From Clostridiales bacterium (GTDB lineage: Bacteria; Bacillota; Clostridia; Lachnospirales; Lachnospiraceae), in the NCBI GenBank assembly GCA_018365455.1, contig JAGZJZ010000001.1, positions 149,939 to 213,938 of the forward strand: 64,000 bases of DNA. The letters are read 5' to 3'. A program made the position numbers and the translations under genes. Below, one piece after another: positions 26,751 to 35,903 of this stretch; position 1 is the first letter of the stretch, and each line of letters starts with the position of its first letter. Below the pieces are notes generated by a model. That model was not told where the DNA came from. It made no database searches and saw only the letters and a list, made by a program, of their open reading frames with translations.

Positions 26751-28199
26751 TTAACTCAGTTTTTCAATGGCAGCCCGGATACGGGAAATGGATTCTTCTT
26801 TACCGATGATTTCCATGATTTCCGTAGCACCGGCCGGGGTCATCTGTTTCCCGGATACGGCTGTACGTACCGGCCACATTACATATCCGTTTTTACATCC
26901 CTTTTCCGAAACATACCCGGATAGAAGGGCATATAATGCATCATTGCTGTAGTCATCCTGGCTCTCCAGAAGGGGGAGAAGGTCTTTCAGGATGGCTAAA
27001 GAAGTCTCTTCATTTGTTTTCATTTTCTTATGGGTATACATGGCACTGTCATATTCCGGAACGGTTTCAAAGAAATCAATTAAATCGGGGATATCCGGGA
27101 ATACTTCGATTCTGCTCTTAACCATTTCTGCAATCTTTTTTAAATCCAGGTCTTTGGTAATTGCCTGTTTGATAAATGGCAGCGCTTTTTCATAGAATAC
27201 ATCTAAATCCATGGCCTTCATGTATTCGCCATTCATCCATTTTAACTTATTAATATCAAAGACAGCCGGTGATTTGCTCATATGACGGTAATCAAATGCT
27301 TCCACTAATTCCGCCAGGGAGAAGATCTCACGGTTATCCTGTGGGCACCATCCTAGCAAAGCTACATAGTTTACAATTGCTTCACTTAAAAATCCCTGTT
27401 CCAGCAGATCTTCATAAGAGGAATGTCCGCTTCTTTTACTTAACTTCTTATGTTCTTCGTTGGTAATCAGCGGGCAGTGTACATATACCGGCACTTCCCA
27501 GCCAAATGCCTGATACAGACGGTTATATTTCGGTGCGGAAGATAAATATTCATTTCCGCGAACTACATGTGTAATTCCCATTAAATGATCGTCTACGACA
27601 TTTGCAAAGTTATAAGTCGGATATCCGTCTGATTTGATGAGAATCATATCATCCAGTTCTGAGTTGGGTACTTCGATTGTTCCATAGATCTCGTCTTCAA
27701 ACTTTGTAGTGCCTTCTTTTGGCATATTCTGACGGATTACATAAGGTACACCTGCTGCTAATTTGGATTCAATCTCTTCTTTTGGAAGGTTCAGGCAGTG
27801 TTTGTCATATACAATAATTTCCTTTCCTGCAACTTCCTGTCTTAAGGATTCCAGGCGTTCTTTATCACAGAAACAGTAATATGCTTCGCCTTTTTCAATT
27901 AACATTTTAGCATACTTCAGGTAGATTCCCTGTGCCTGACGTTCACTTTGCACATAAGGACCTACTCCGCCGTCTTTGTCGGGACCTTCATCATGAACTA
28001 AACCTGTTTTATCCAGGGTACGGTAAATAATATCCAGTGCGCCTTCCATAAAGCGTTCCTGGTCAGTATCCTCTATTCTAAGCATAAAATCGCCGCCGTC
28101 ATGCTTTGCGATTAAATATGCGTATAATGCGGTTCTTAAGTTGCCTACATGCATACGTCCTGTAGGGCTTGGTGCAAATCGTGTTCTAACCTTACTCAT
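26751..28199 (-). CDS. gltX: Glutamyl-tRNA synthetase
   Basis: A 482-residue class I aminoacyl-tRNA synthetase that charges tRNA-Glu. The HIGH-type motif is FAPSPTGRMHVGNLRTALY (residues 8-26) and the KMSKS equivalent is KLSKRSGHSSYEDL (near 249-262). The anticodon-binding C-terminal domain is complete. Length is normal. AAGGAGG lies before the ATG. Confidence 0.96.
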   Translation of the reverse strand: MSKVRTRFAPSPTGRMHVGNLRTALYAYLIAKHDGGDFMLRIEDTDQERFMEGALDIIYRTLDKTGLVHDEGPDKDGGVGPYVQSERQAQGIYLKYAKMLIEKGEAYYCFCDKERLESLRQEVAGKEIIVYDKHCLNLPKEEIESKLAAGVPYVIRQNMPKEGTTKFEDEIYGTIEVPNSELDDMILIKSDGYPTYNFANVVDDHLMGITHVVRGNEYLSSAPKYNRLYQAFGWEVPVYVHCPLITNEEHKKLSKRSGHSSYEDLLEQGFLSEAIVNYVALLGWCPQDNREIFSLAELVEAFDYRHMSKSPAVFDINKLKWMNGEYMKAMDLDVFYEKALPFIKQAITKDLDLKKIAEMVKSRIEVFPDIPDLIDFFETVPEYDSAMYTHKKMKTNEETSLAILKDLLPLLESQDDYSNDALYALLSGYVSEKGCKNGYVMWPVRTAVSGKQMTPAGATEIMEIIGKEESISRIRAAIEKLS

Positions 28200-28249
28200 T
28201 TTATTGCTCCTCCTTCTTATATTAATGCTGAATTAAAGCTCTAAGTCAC

Positions 28250-28279
28250 ATTATATACCGAAAGTGGTTTTTATTACAA
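28250..28279 (-). promoter_or_regulatory. gltX promoter
   Basis: On the minus strand TTGTAA (28274-28279) and TATAAT (28250-28255) with an 18-base spacer, about 50 bases before the gltX start. Confidence 0.55.
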
Positions 28280-28354
28280 CCTTTATTTTCGATTATAGTA
28301 TAAATTTTGACAGTTTCCACTTCAAATCTGGACATAAAATTAAAGATTGCCTGA

Positions 28355-28390
28355 TACAAAAAGAGGACAGTGCCTGCATCGTCACTGTCC
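28355..28390 (-). terminator. Terminator at the end of the fatty-acid cluster
   Basis: GGACAGTG/CACTGTCC, 8 perfect base pairs, followed on the minus strand by TCTTTTTG. It lies 9 bases after the last gene and closes the operon. Confidence 0.85.
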
Positions 28391-28398
28391 AACTTTAC

Positions 28399-29454
28399 TC
28401 ATTTCGTCAATTCATCCATAATATCCTTAACATGTTCCAGTTTATCTGCCCGGTATGCATTGTCACCACAGAACAGCAGCGCATCCTCAGTATTGCCTTT
28501 AGCTGCGTTGACCAGTGCTCTGGTGATGCAGTAAGGGATTGTTGCAGGATTGCATTTTTCCAGGCAATTCAGACATTTTCCGCTTAGCCCGATACCAGGT
28601 GTCGGATGCTTCATAAATCCGTTGATAATTGCCCGTCCCGGCATTCCTACCGGACTTTTAACGATTGCGATATCTTTCTTTGATGCATTCAGATAAGTCT
28701 GTTTGTAAGCATCACTGGCGTCACACTCGTAAGTTGTAACAAAACGGGTTCCCATCTGCACGCCATCTGCGCCAAGTTCCAATGCATGATCGATATCCGC
28801 TCTGTTATAGATTCCGCCTGCAACCACAACTGGTATATGGGTTTCGTATTTGTCGGCATACCCTTTTACCACTCCTATAATACCTTTGATTTCTTCTTCA
28901 TATATCTCCGGTGTGAAATGATCCAGCTGGTCCGGTGAAAATCCCAGATGTCCCCCGGCTCTCGGTCCTTCGATAACCACCAGATCCGGAAGACGGCCTG
29001 ATTTGCGTTCCCACATTTTCAGGATCACGCTGGCGGATTTGATGGTAGATACGATAGGAGCTATCTTAGTCTTGCTGTCCTTTACCAATTCCGGCAGCAT
29101 GGTGGGAAGCCCGGCTCCGGAGATAATTAAATCCACTCCAGACCTAACCGCAGCTTTTACATACTCAGCATACCGTTTCGTAGCCACCATGATATTAACT
29201 CCGATAATGCCGTCTTTTGCAATCTGGCGTGCTTTTTTTATTTCATTGGCGATTGCCCTTAAATTTGTTTCAATGGGATTACTTTCAAATCCTTCCTCCC
29301 GATAACCAATCTGTGCGGTAGAGATTATGCCAACACCGCCGCAGGCAGCAACATTTCCGGCCAGCCTGGACAAGCTTACGCCTACGCCCATTCCTCCCTG
29401 GATAATCGGTATTCGAGCTTTTAAATCCCCGATATTTAACGGTTTTAATTCCAT
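28399..29454 (-). CDS. FabK/nitronate monooxygenase-like flavoprotein
   Basis: A 351-residue FMN-dependent TIM-barrel protein of the nitronate monooxygenase/FabK superfamily. The N-terminus ARIPIIQGGMGVGVSLSRLA and the FMN-phosphate region VVVAGGIYNRADIDHALELG then GADGVQMGTRFV are clear. It differs from the shorter FabK in this cluster by a C-terminal Cys-rich segment (SGKCLNCLEKCNPATIPYC). It could be a second enoyl-ACP reductase or a nitronate-detoxifying enzyme; the position at the end of the fatty-acid operon favours a lipid role but does not prove it. AGGAGG precedes the chosen Met; the longer frame is rejected. Confidence 0.85.
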   Translation of the reverse strand: MELKPLNIGDLKARIPIIQGGMGVGVSLSRLAGNVAACGGVGIISTAQIGYREEGFESNPIETNLRAIANEIKKARQIAKDGIIGVNIMVATKRYAEYVKAAVRSGVDLIISGAGLPTMLPELVKDSKTKIAPIVSTIKSASVILKMWERKSGRLPDLVVIEGPRAGGHLGFSPDQLDHFTPEIYEEEIKGIIGVVKGYADKYETHIPVVVAGGIYNRADIDHALELGADGVQMGTRFVTTYECDASDAYKQTYLNASKKDIAIVKSPVGMPGRAIINGFMKHPTPGIGLSGKCLNCLEKCNPATIPYCITRALVNAAKGNTEDALLFCGDNAYRADKLEHVKDIMDELTK

Positions 29455-29506
29455 TTTTACCTCCTGTGCATATTGTAAGCTTGCTTGCAATTTGGTTGCC
29501 TGTGTG

Positions 29507-31342
29507 CTACATATTACGGAAACGGCGATACCGTTGTTTTGCAAATTCCTCTGTCTGTAATTGATTCTGTTCTTCCAGAAATCTACAGATATTTTTCTTC
29601 ATATATCCTGCAATTTCTGCTATGTTTTCCATCATAGCAGGTTCCTGTTCCGGGATAATCAGTTCAATTATGCCAAGTTCCTTTAAGTCTTCAGCTGTTA
29701 TCTTCATGATTTCCGAGGCTTCTTTTGCACGCTTCCCGTCTTTCCATAAAATCGATGCAAAGCCTTCCGGTGACAGAACCGAGTACGTGGCATTCTCCAT
29801 CATCCATACTTCATTTGCAACTGCTAATCCCAGTGCGCCGCCGCTGCCGCCTTCTCCGATCATTATACTCAAAACAGGGGTTTTTAAGGCTGACATTTCC
29901 ATGAGATTACGGGCAATTGCTTCTCCCTGTCCCCGCTCTTCTGCTTCAATTCCGCAGGCAGCACCTGGTGTGTCAACAAAATTAATAATAGGACGGTGAA
30001 ATTTCTCAGCCTGTTTCATGAAACGGAGTGCTTTACGATACCCTTCCGGTGATACCATTCCAAAATTCCGTGTGATGTTGTCTTTGGTATTTTTCCCCTT
30101 TTGCTGTCCGATTACCGTCACCGGCTGTCCGTTCAGATAAGCGATGCCGCCTACAACGGCACCATCGTCACGAAAGCTTCGGTCTCCATGAAGTTCTGTA
30201 AAATGTTCAAAGATTGCTTCTATATAATCCAGACTGGTCGGACGGTCTGCCATTCTGGAAATCTGTACTTTTTCCCAGGCTGATTTTTTATATCCTTCTT
30301 CAGATAAATTCAGGTCAGCTGGATTGGTATCCAAACCGGACAGACCGGAATCTGATTTTTCACTAAAGGAAACCACCGGATCAGAAGGATCGCTATCTCC
30401 ATTTAAAAGAGTTCCAAGTTCCCCAGCTATTTTGTGAAAAGAGGCGCAGCCATTTCTGCTTTCATGCATGTCAATCAGCATCGCCAGACGCAGCTTAAGG
30501 TCACTTCGCTCTACAATCCCATCGATAATTCCTTTTTCCACCAGAAACTCTGCTCTCTGGAATCCTTCCGGAAGCTTCTGTCCAATGGTTTGTGCAATAA
30601 CTCTTGGGCCAGCAAATCCGATTAAAGCACCCGGCTCTGCTAGAATGATATCCCCTAACATTGCAAAACTTGCAGTCACACCTCCCGTTGTGGGATCGGT
30701 AAGAACCGGAATATACAGAAGCCCGGCTTCGGAATGACGTTTGATAGCAGCTGAAGTTTTCGCCATCTGCATCAGGGAAACAATTCCTTCCTGCATTCTG
30801 GCACCCCCGGAGCAGCAAAATAAAATGACTGGTAATTTTTCATCAATTGCCTGTTCAAAAGCACGGGTTATTTTTTCTCCTACTACGTATCCCATACTGC
30901 TCATTAAGAAACGTGCATCACAGACACCCACTACTGCATCTTTTCCATAGATTTTGCCTTTGCCGATGGTAACTGCTTCGTGCAGATGTGTTTTTTCCCT
31001 TTGTGCTTCCAGTTTTTCTTCATATCCCGGGTAGTCCAACGGATTGCGCTGTGGCAGGTCATTATACCAGGCTTCAAACGTACCATGGTCTAAAACCATA
31101 CGCAGCCTGGTCTTCGTTTTAATCCGAAAATAACCTTCGCATTTCGGACATACATAATGATTATCCACTACATCCTGCTTGTAGAGCAATTTACCGCATT
31201 TTGGACATTTTACCCAAAGCCCCTCCGGTACACAAGGTGCTGCATCTTCTTCTACAGAAGGTTTTTCTTCCTTCTTAGGTTCATCCAAACGTCCGATTGG
31301 AATGTAGGAAGTTTTTTTAAACATATCCTTAAGCTTTGACAT
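29507..31342 (-). CDS. accDA: Acetyl-CoA carboxylase carboxyltransferase, fused beta and alpha subunits
   Basis: A 611-residue fusion that transfers the carboxyl group from biotin to acetyl-CoA, making malonyl-CoA. The N-terminal half is AccD: a four-Cys zinc finger (Cys46, Cys49, Cys65, Cys68 in KCPKCGKLLY and YVCPKCEGYF) and the crotonase-fold core with FCCSGGARMQEG and GALIGFAGPRVI. After an Asp/Ser-rich linker (about 310-350) the second half is AccA: ARMADRPTS-like SRMADRPTSLDYIEAIF, GIAYLNGQPVTVIGQQKGK, and FVDTPGAACGIEAEERGQ. In many bacteria these are separate genes. The single chain fixes a 1:1 ratio. It follows accC by 38 bases. Confidence 0.95.
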   Translation of the reverse strand: MSKLKDMFKKTSYIPIGRLDEPKKEEKPSVEEDAAPCVPEGLWVKCPKCGKLLYKQDVVDNHYVCPKCEGYFRIKTKTRLRMVLDHGTFEAWYNDLPQRNPLDYPGYEEKLEAQREKTHLHEAVTIGKGKIYGKDAVVGVCDARFLMSSMGYVVGEKITRAFEQAIDEKLPVILFCCSGGARMQEGIVSLMQMAKTSAAIKRHSEAGLLYIPVLTDPTTGGVTASFAMLGDIILAEPGALIGFAGPRVIAQTIGQKLPEGFQRAEFLVEKGIIDGIVERSDLKLRLAMLIDMHESRNGCASFHKIAGELGTLLNGDSDPSDPVVSFSEKSDSGLSGLDTNPADLNLSEEGYKKSAWEKVQISRMADRPTSLDYIEAIFEHFTELHGDRSFRDDGAVVGGIAYLNGQPVTVIGQQKGKNTKDNITRNFGMVSPEGYRKALRFMKQAEKFHRPIINFVDTPGAACGIEAEERGQGEAIARNLMEMSALKTPVLSIMIGEGGSGGALGLAVANEVWMMENATYSVLSPEGFASILWKDGKRAKEASEIMKITAEDLKELGIIELIIPEQEPAMMENIAEIAGYMKKNICRFLEEQNQLQTEEFAKQRYRRFRNM

Positions 31343-31380
31343 TTTATACTCTCCTTAACATCAAACACATTCTGCTGCCG

Positions 31381-32721
31381 CTATGAAAAATGTTCTTCTA
31401 TGAAATCCGTTGTAAAATCTCCAGCCTGAAAATCTTCATTATTCAGTATTTCGTACTGAAAATCTACATTTGTGGTAACACCATCTAAAATCAATTCACC
31501 CAAAGTACTTCTCATTTTGTCAATTGCACTAGCCCTTGTTTTGTCATGCACGATTACTTTTGCAATCATAGAGTCATAATAGGGTGGAATCTCATATCCG
31601 CTGTATACAGCGGTATCAATTCGAACGCCGTATCCGCCTGGGAGATGAACTTCATTGATTTTTCCCGGGCAGGGCATAAAGTTCTTAGCCGGGTTCTCTG
31701 CATTAATTCTGCATTCAATGGCATGACCGTTTAAGCAAATGTCTTCCTGTTTTACACTGAGGGGAAGTCCTGCTGCAATATAGATCTGCTCTTTGATCAG
31801 GTCAACTCCGGATACCATTTCTGTTACCGGATGCTCTACCTGGATACGGGTGTTCATTTCCATGAAATAATAGTTTTTATTTTTATCTAAAAGAAATTCA
31901 ATGGTTCCCGCATTTTCATAAGATGCTGCTCTGGCAGCATGAATGGCTGTCTCACCCATTGCTTTACGCAATTTGGGTGTCAGAACCGCACTTGGAGATT
32001 CTTCAATCACTTTTTGATGGTGCCTCTGAATGGAGCAGTCTCTCTCTCCAAGCTGAACCACATTTCCGAATTTATCCGCAATAATCTGGAATTCAATGTG
32101 TTTGGGATTTTGCACGTACTTTTCAATATACATGGTATCATCGCCAAATCCTCTGACGGATTCCATCTGTGCAGTCTGGAAATTCTCGGTGAAATCTTCT
32201 GGTGATTCTGAAATACGCATTCCCTTTCCGCCGCCGCCGGAAGAGGCTTTAATCATAACCGGATAACCAATCTCTCCTGCAATCCGTTTGCCTTCCTCAG
32301 CAGTATATACCGGCTCTTTCGTGCCCGGCACAACCGGAACGCCGGCTTTCATCATCGTGGCACGGGCTTCTGATTTGTTACCCATGCGGTTAATGACTTC
32401 GGCGCTGGGACCGATAAATGTGATATTGCATTTCTGGCACATTTCCACAAATTTACTGTTTTCCGAAAGAAAGCCGAATCCGGGGTGAATCGCATCTGCT
32501 TTTGCTGCTATGGTAGCACTTAAAATGCGTTCCATATTCAGATAACTCTCCAGTGAAGAAGCAGGTCCGATGCAGATTGCCTCGTCTGCCAGCTGTGTAT
32601 GAAGGGCTTCCCGGTCCGCTTCTGAATAAACGGCTACCGTTTTTATGCCAAGTTCCCGGCATGCCCGGATAATGCGAACGGCGATCTCTCCCCTGTTAGC
32701 AATTAATATTTTCTGAAACAT
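31381..32721 (-). CDS. accC: Biotin carboxylase
   Basis: The 446-residue ATP-grasp subunit that carboxylates biotin on AccB. Motifs: N-terminal FQKILIANRGEIAVRIIRAC, the glycine-rich ATP loop KASSGGGGKGMR (near 159-170), and the catalytic region MEMNTRIQVEHPVTEMV (near 287-303). Length is standard. GGAGATCAT precedes the ATG, eight bases after fabZ. Confidence 0.97.
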   Translation of the reverse strand: MFQKILIANRGEIAVRIIRACRELGIKTVAVYSEADREALHTQLADEAICIGPASSLESYLNMERILSATIAAKADAIHPGFGFLSENSKFVEMCQKCNITFIGPSAEVINRMGNKSEARATMMKAGVPVVPGTKEPVYTAEEGKRIAGEIGYPVMIKASSGGGGKGMRISESPEDFTENFQTAQMESVRGFGDDTMYIEKYVQNPKHIEFQIIADKFGNVVQLGERDCSIQRHHQKVIEESPSAVLTPKLRKAMGETAIHAARAASYENAGTIEFLLDKNKNYYFMEMNTRIQVEHPVTEMVSGVDLIKEQIYIAAGLPLSVKQEDICLNGHAIECRINAENPAKNFMPCPGKINEVHLPGGYGVRIDTAVYSGYEIPPYYDSMIAKVIVHDKTRASAIDKMRSTLGELILDGVTTNVDFQYEILNNEDFQAGDFTTDFIEEHFS

Positions 32722-32729
32722 ATGATCTC

Positions 32730-33155
32730 CTATCCGATTGCAAAAGTCAGTTCAGCTATGGCAACTACTTTACCATCTACGGTAGCAGTTGCTTTCCCTA
32801 CACCGATTGGACCTTTCACCTTAATCATTTCCACTTCCAGCATTAATACGTCACCTGGTAATACTTTACCTTTGAACTTAGCAGAATTGATTGCACCAAA
32901 GTAAGCAACCTTACCCTTGTTCTCCGGTACGCTTAAGATGATCACTGCTCCTACCTGAGCCAGTGCCTCTATGGTTAAAACACCAGGCATAACCGGCTCC
33001 TGGGGAAAATGTCCTGCAAAGAACGGTTCATTGTAGCTGACGCACTTTTTCCCAATAGCACGTTTCCCGGGTTCTAATTCTTCAATGGTATCTATTAATA
33101 AAAACGGCTGTCTGTGAGGAATAATTTCCATAATTTCTTTCGTTGATAAAGCCAT
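32730..33155 (-). CDS. fabZ: 3-hydroxyacyl-ACP dehydratase FabZ
   Basis: A 141-residue hotdog-fold dehydratase that forms trans-2-enoyl-ACP. The active-site His and Glu are in GHFPQEPVMPGVLTIEALAQ. IPHRQPFLLID near the N-terminus is the family signature. TTTGGAGG lies before the ATG. No FabM or FabN-type isomerase is seen in the cluster, so the route to unsaturated fatty acids is not visible here. Confidence 0.96.
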   Translation of the reverse strand: MALSTKEIMEIIPHRQPFLLIDTIEELEPGKRAIGKKCVSYNEPFFAGHFPQEPVMPGVLTIEALAQVGAVIILSVPENKGKVAYFGAINSAKFKGKVLPGDVLMLEVEMIKVKGPIGVGKATATVDGKVVAIAELTFAIG

Positions 33156-33182
33156 AATTTTACCTCCAAAGTTATGTGTAGT

Positions 33183-33638
33183 TTATCGGATTACAAACAA
33201 CGGCTGTCCGTATTCCACCATCTGCTCATTTTCTATGAGAATTGCTTCTACCACACCGTCAAATTCGCTTTCAATTTCGTTCATCAGTTTCATTGCTTCT
33301 ATGATACCGAGAGTCTGCCCTTTCTTTACCACATCGCCTACTTTTACAAACGCCGGGTTTTCAGGAGAAGCAGCATTATAGAAAGTTCCTACCAATGGTG
33401 CCTTAACGGTATTTCCTTCCGGCACAGAATCACTTTGTGCAGCTTGAACTGAGGCAGCTGAGACGGGCACCTGTGTAATTGCCTGCTGTGCCATCATTCC
33501 CTCAGAAACAGTGGTTACCACTACATCTTTTTGCTTTCTTTTCATGGAGATTTTTACATCTCCATTGTCAATCGAAAAATCGGTAAGATCGGTAGATGCT
33601 ACTTTATCGATTAAGGTCAATAAATTTTCAAATTCCAT
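33183..33638 (-). CDS. accB: Biotin carboxyl carrier protein
   Basis: A 151-residue carrier. After an N-terminal helical region and a Gln/Ala/Val-rich linker (about 45-75) comes the biotinyl domain with the target Lys117 in GIIEAMKLMNEIES. It shuttles CO2 between AccC and AccDA. GAGAGGAG precedes the ATG; 4 bases separate it from fabF upstream, so they are likely cotranslated. Confidence 0.96.
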   Translation of the reverse strand: MEFENLLTLIDKVASTDLTDFSIDNGDVKISMKRKQKDVVVTTVSEGMMAQQAITQVPVSAASVQAAQSDSVPEGNTVKAPLVGTFYNAASPENPAFVKVGDVVKKGQTLGIIEAMKLMNEIESEFDGVVEAILIENEQMVEYGQPLFVIR

Positions 33639-33642
33639 ATGA

Positions 33643-34881
33643 TTACTCCTCTCTATATTTCTTCACTAAAATACTGGAGTTGTGTCCGCCAAAACCAAGG
33701 GAGTTGCTGATTGCATATTCTACCGGCTCTTCTATAGCTTTTCCTGCAACATAGTTTAAATCCAGTTCTTCATCCGGTATCTGGTAGCCTACAGTTGGAT
33801 GAATATAACCTTCTTCCATTTCTTTGATACAAGTGATGAATTCTATGGAGCCGGCAGCCCCTAACATATGTCCGGTAATGGATTTTGTAGAGTTGACACG
33901 AATGTTATAAGCATGATCACCAAACGCTTTTTTAATAGCTCTGGTTTCAAATAAGTCATTGTGGTGTGTGCTGGTGCCGTGTGCATTGATATAAGTAATG
34001 TCTTCCGGTTTTAATCCCGCTTCTTTCACTGCATTTAACATGGCTCTTGCAGCACCTTCCCCATCTTCAGCAGGAGAGGTAATATGATAAGCATCACTGG
34101 TTGCGCCATATCCGCCAAGTTCGGCATAAATGTGGGCACCACGTTTTTTGGCATGCTCCAGCTCTTCTAGAACTACCACTGCAGCACCTTCAGCCATAAT
34201 GAAACCACTTCTTTCTTTATCGAAAGGAATGGAACATCTAGTTGGATCTGTTGCTCCGGAAAGTGCAGTTAATGCTGCAAATCCGCCAACTCCGATTGGG
34301 CAGATGGATGCTTCTGAACCACCGGCAACCATTACATCGGCATCGCCAAACTGGATGGTACGGAATGCTTCACCGATGGAGTGTGTCCCGGTTGCACAGG
34401 CAGTTACCACATTGATGCTCTTGCCTTTTAATCCAAACTGAATGGAGACATTTCCGGCAGCCATATTGGAAATCATAAGGGGTACCAGAAGAGGATTTAC
34501 ACGGCTGGGTCCTTTTTCTACCAGTCTGGTGTGTTCTCTTTCGGCAGCCTGAAGGCTTCCGATACCGGAACCTACGGAACATCCAACCATATATGGATCT
34601 TCTTTTGACATATCTAATCCGGAATCTTCAATTGCTTCTTTGGATGCAGCAACTGCATACTGGGAAAATAACTCCATACGTTTTGCTGCTTTAAAGTCCA
34701 TAAAATCTTTTGCTACAAAATCCTTGATTTCTGCCGCAAGTTTTGCCCGGTATTCGGTACAGTCAAATCTGGTAATCGGAGCAAATCCGGTTCTTTCTTT
34801 TTTTACGCTGTCCCAAAAGCTCTCTACATTTAAACCAACCGGTGTAATTGCGCCCATTCCTGTTACTACTACTCTTCTCAT
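33643..34881 (-). CDS. fabF: 3-oxoacyl-ACP synthase II FabF
   Basis: A 412-residue condensing enzyme that elongates acyl-ACP with malonyl-ACP. The catalytic triad is present: Cys in NVVTACATGTHSIGEA, His in INAHGTSTHHND and His in KSITGHMLGAAGS. GGAGGTTAAAC precedes the Met of MRRVVVTGMG, so the nine-residue longer frame is rejected. Being Cys-His-His, it is an elongation enzyme, not a FabH-type initiator. Confidence 0.97.
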   Translation of the reverse strand: MRRVVVTGMGAITPVGLNVESFWDSVKKERTGFAPITRFDCTEYRAKLAAEIKDFVAKDFMDFKAAKRMELFSQYAVAASKEAIEDSGLDMSKEDPYMVGCSVGSGIGSLQAAEREHTRLVEKGPSRVNPLLVPLMISNMAAGNVSIQFGLKGKSINVVTACATGTHSIGEAFRTIQFGDADVMVAGGSEASICPIGVGGFAALTALSGATDPTRCSIPFDKERSGFIMAEGAAVVVLEELEHAKKRGAHIYAELGGYGATSDAYHITSPAEDGEGAARAMLNAVKEAGLKPEDITYINAHGTSTHHNDLFETRAIKKAFGDHAYNIRVNSTKSITGHMLGAAGSIEFITCIKEMEEGYIHPTVGYQIPDEELDLNYVAGKAIEEPVEYAISNSLGFGGHNSSILVKKYREE

Positions 34882-34947
34882 GTTTAACCTCCGTTTTATC
34901 TGCAACATTTGCAGGTGTGATATTGCCAGTAAATTTCTCTAGTGACA

Positions 34948-35688
34948 CTAGATTGCCATGCCGCCGTCTACACTGATTACCTGTCCGGTAATATAGTCTG
35001 CCCTGTCAGAAGCCAGAAAGGCTGCCATTTCCGCCACGTCCTCTACTTTTCCAAATCGTTTTAAGGGGATCTGGGCAATGGACTGCTCTTTTACCGAATC
35101 GGATAATACATCGGTCATTTCTGTAGCAATAAATCCTGGTGCAATTGCATTTACCGTAATGCCTCTGCTTGCAAGTTCTCTTGCCATAGATTTAGTAAGT
35201 CCGATAATACCGGCCTTGGAAGCGGAATAATTTGCCTGCCCCATATTACCAAGGACACCGGATACCGATGCGATATTGATGATTTTACCGCTTCTTTGTT
35301 TTAACATTTGTCTGGATAAATGACGGATTGTATTAAATGACCCTTTTAGATTTATGTCGATTACGGAATCAAAGTCCGCTTCACTCATTTTCATAATTAG
35401 ATTATCTTTTGTAATTCCTGCGTTGTTCACCAGAATATCGATGTGCTGATACTCTGCTAATAACTTTTTCATCATTTTTTCGGTGCTGTCATAATCAGCC
35501 ACATTACATTGAAAGGATACGGCATCTTGACCGTTTTCTTTTATCTGTGCAACAACTTCTTCTGCTTTGTCTTTGGAACCGTTATAATTTACAATCACGA
35601 ATGCACCATCCATAGCAAGCTTTAATGCAATTGCTTTGCCGATTCCCCTGGATGCTCCCGTTACTAATGCTACTTTATTTTCTAACAT
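34948..35688 (-). CDS. fabG: 3-oxoacyl-ACP reductase FabG
   Basis: A 246-residue NADPH-dependent short-chain dehydrogenase that reduces 3-ketoacyl-ACP. The cofactor motif is VTGASRGIGKA, NNAG is in ILVNNAGITKDN, and the catalytic Ser-Tyr-Lys lies in IASVSGVLGNMGQANYSASK. AAAGGAG lies 8 bases before the chosen ATG. The open frame upstream reads into a palindrome and is not part of the gene. Confidence 0.97.
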   Translation of the reverse strand: MLENKVALVTGASRGIGKAIALKLAMDGAFVIVNYNGSKDKAEEVVAQIKENGQDAVSFQCNVADYDSTEKMMKKLLAEYQHIDILVNNAGITKDNLIMKMSEADFDSVIDINLKGSFNTIRHLSRQMLKQRSGKIINIASVSGVLGNMGQANYSASKAGIIGLTKSMARELASRGITVNAIAPGFIATEMTDVLSDSVKEQSIAQIPLKRFGKVEDVAEMAAFLASDRADYITGQVISVDGGMAI

Positions 35689-35714
35689 ATATACTCCTTT
35701 ATAAATCTTCTCCA

Positions 35715-35735
35715 GAGCGTGTTTCAAACATGCTC
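35715..35735. repeat. Small hairpin upstream of fabG
   Basis: GAGCGTGTTT and AAACATGCTC form a 10-bp stem with one mismatch and a 1-base loop. It lies directly beside the larger palindromic element and may belong to it. Confidence 0.4.
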
Positions 35736-35740
35736 TATAC

Positions 35741-35903
35741 TAGTGCCGCCCGGCGCAAATACGCCACTATATAGCACCCGCTACCTGCGCCGGGTGCACG
35801 ACTGTGAATCTAGCCGCAGCCCGCTGCGCCGTCAATTCGCAGTCGCTCACCTGACACAGATATCAGGCACTCTATATCGACGTATTTACGCCGGTCGGCA
35901 CTA
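35741..35903. repeat. MITE-like palindromic element between fabD and fabG
   Basis: A 163-bp element bounded by 25-bp terminal inverted repeats: left TAGTGCCGCCCGGCG... (35741-35765) and right ...CCGGTCGGCACTA (35879-35903), 22 of 25 matching. Inside are further hairpins: GCACCCG/CGGGTGC (35774-35797), GACTGTGAAT with ATTCGCAGTC, and CCTGA/TCAGG. The TIR end supplies the TAG stop codon of fabD (35901-35903 on the minus strand). It has no open reading frame of its own, is GC-richer than its surroundings, and fits a non-autonomous palindromic mobile repeat. Confidence 0.65.
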
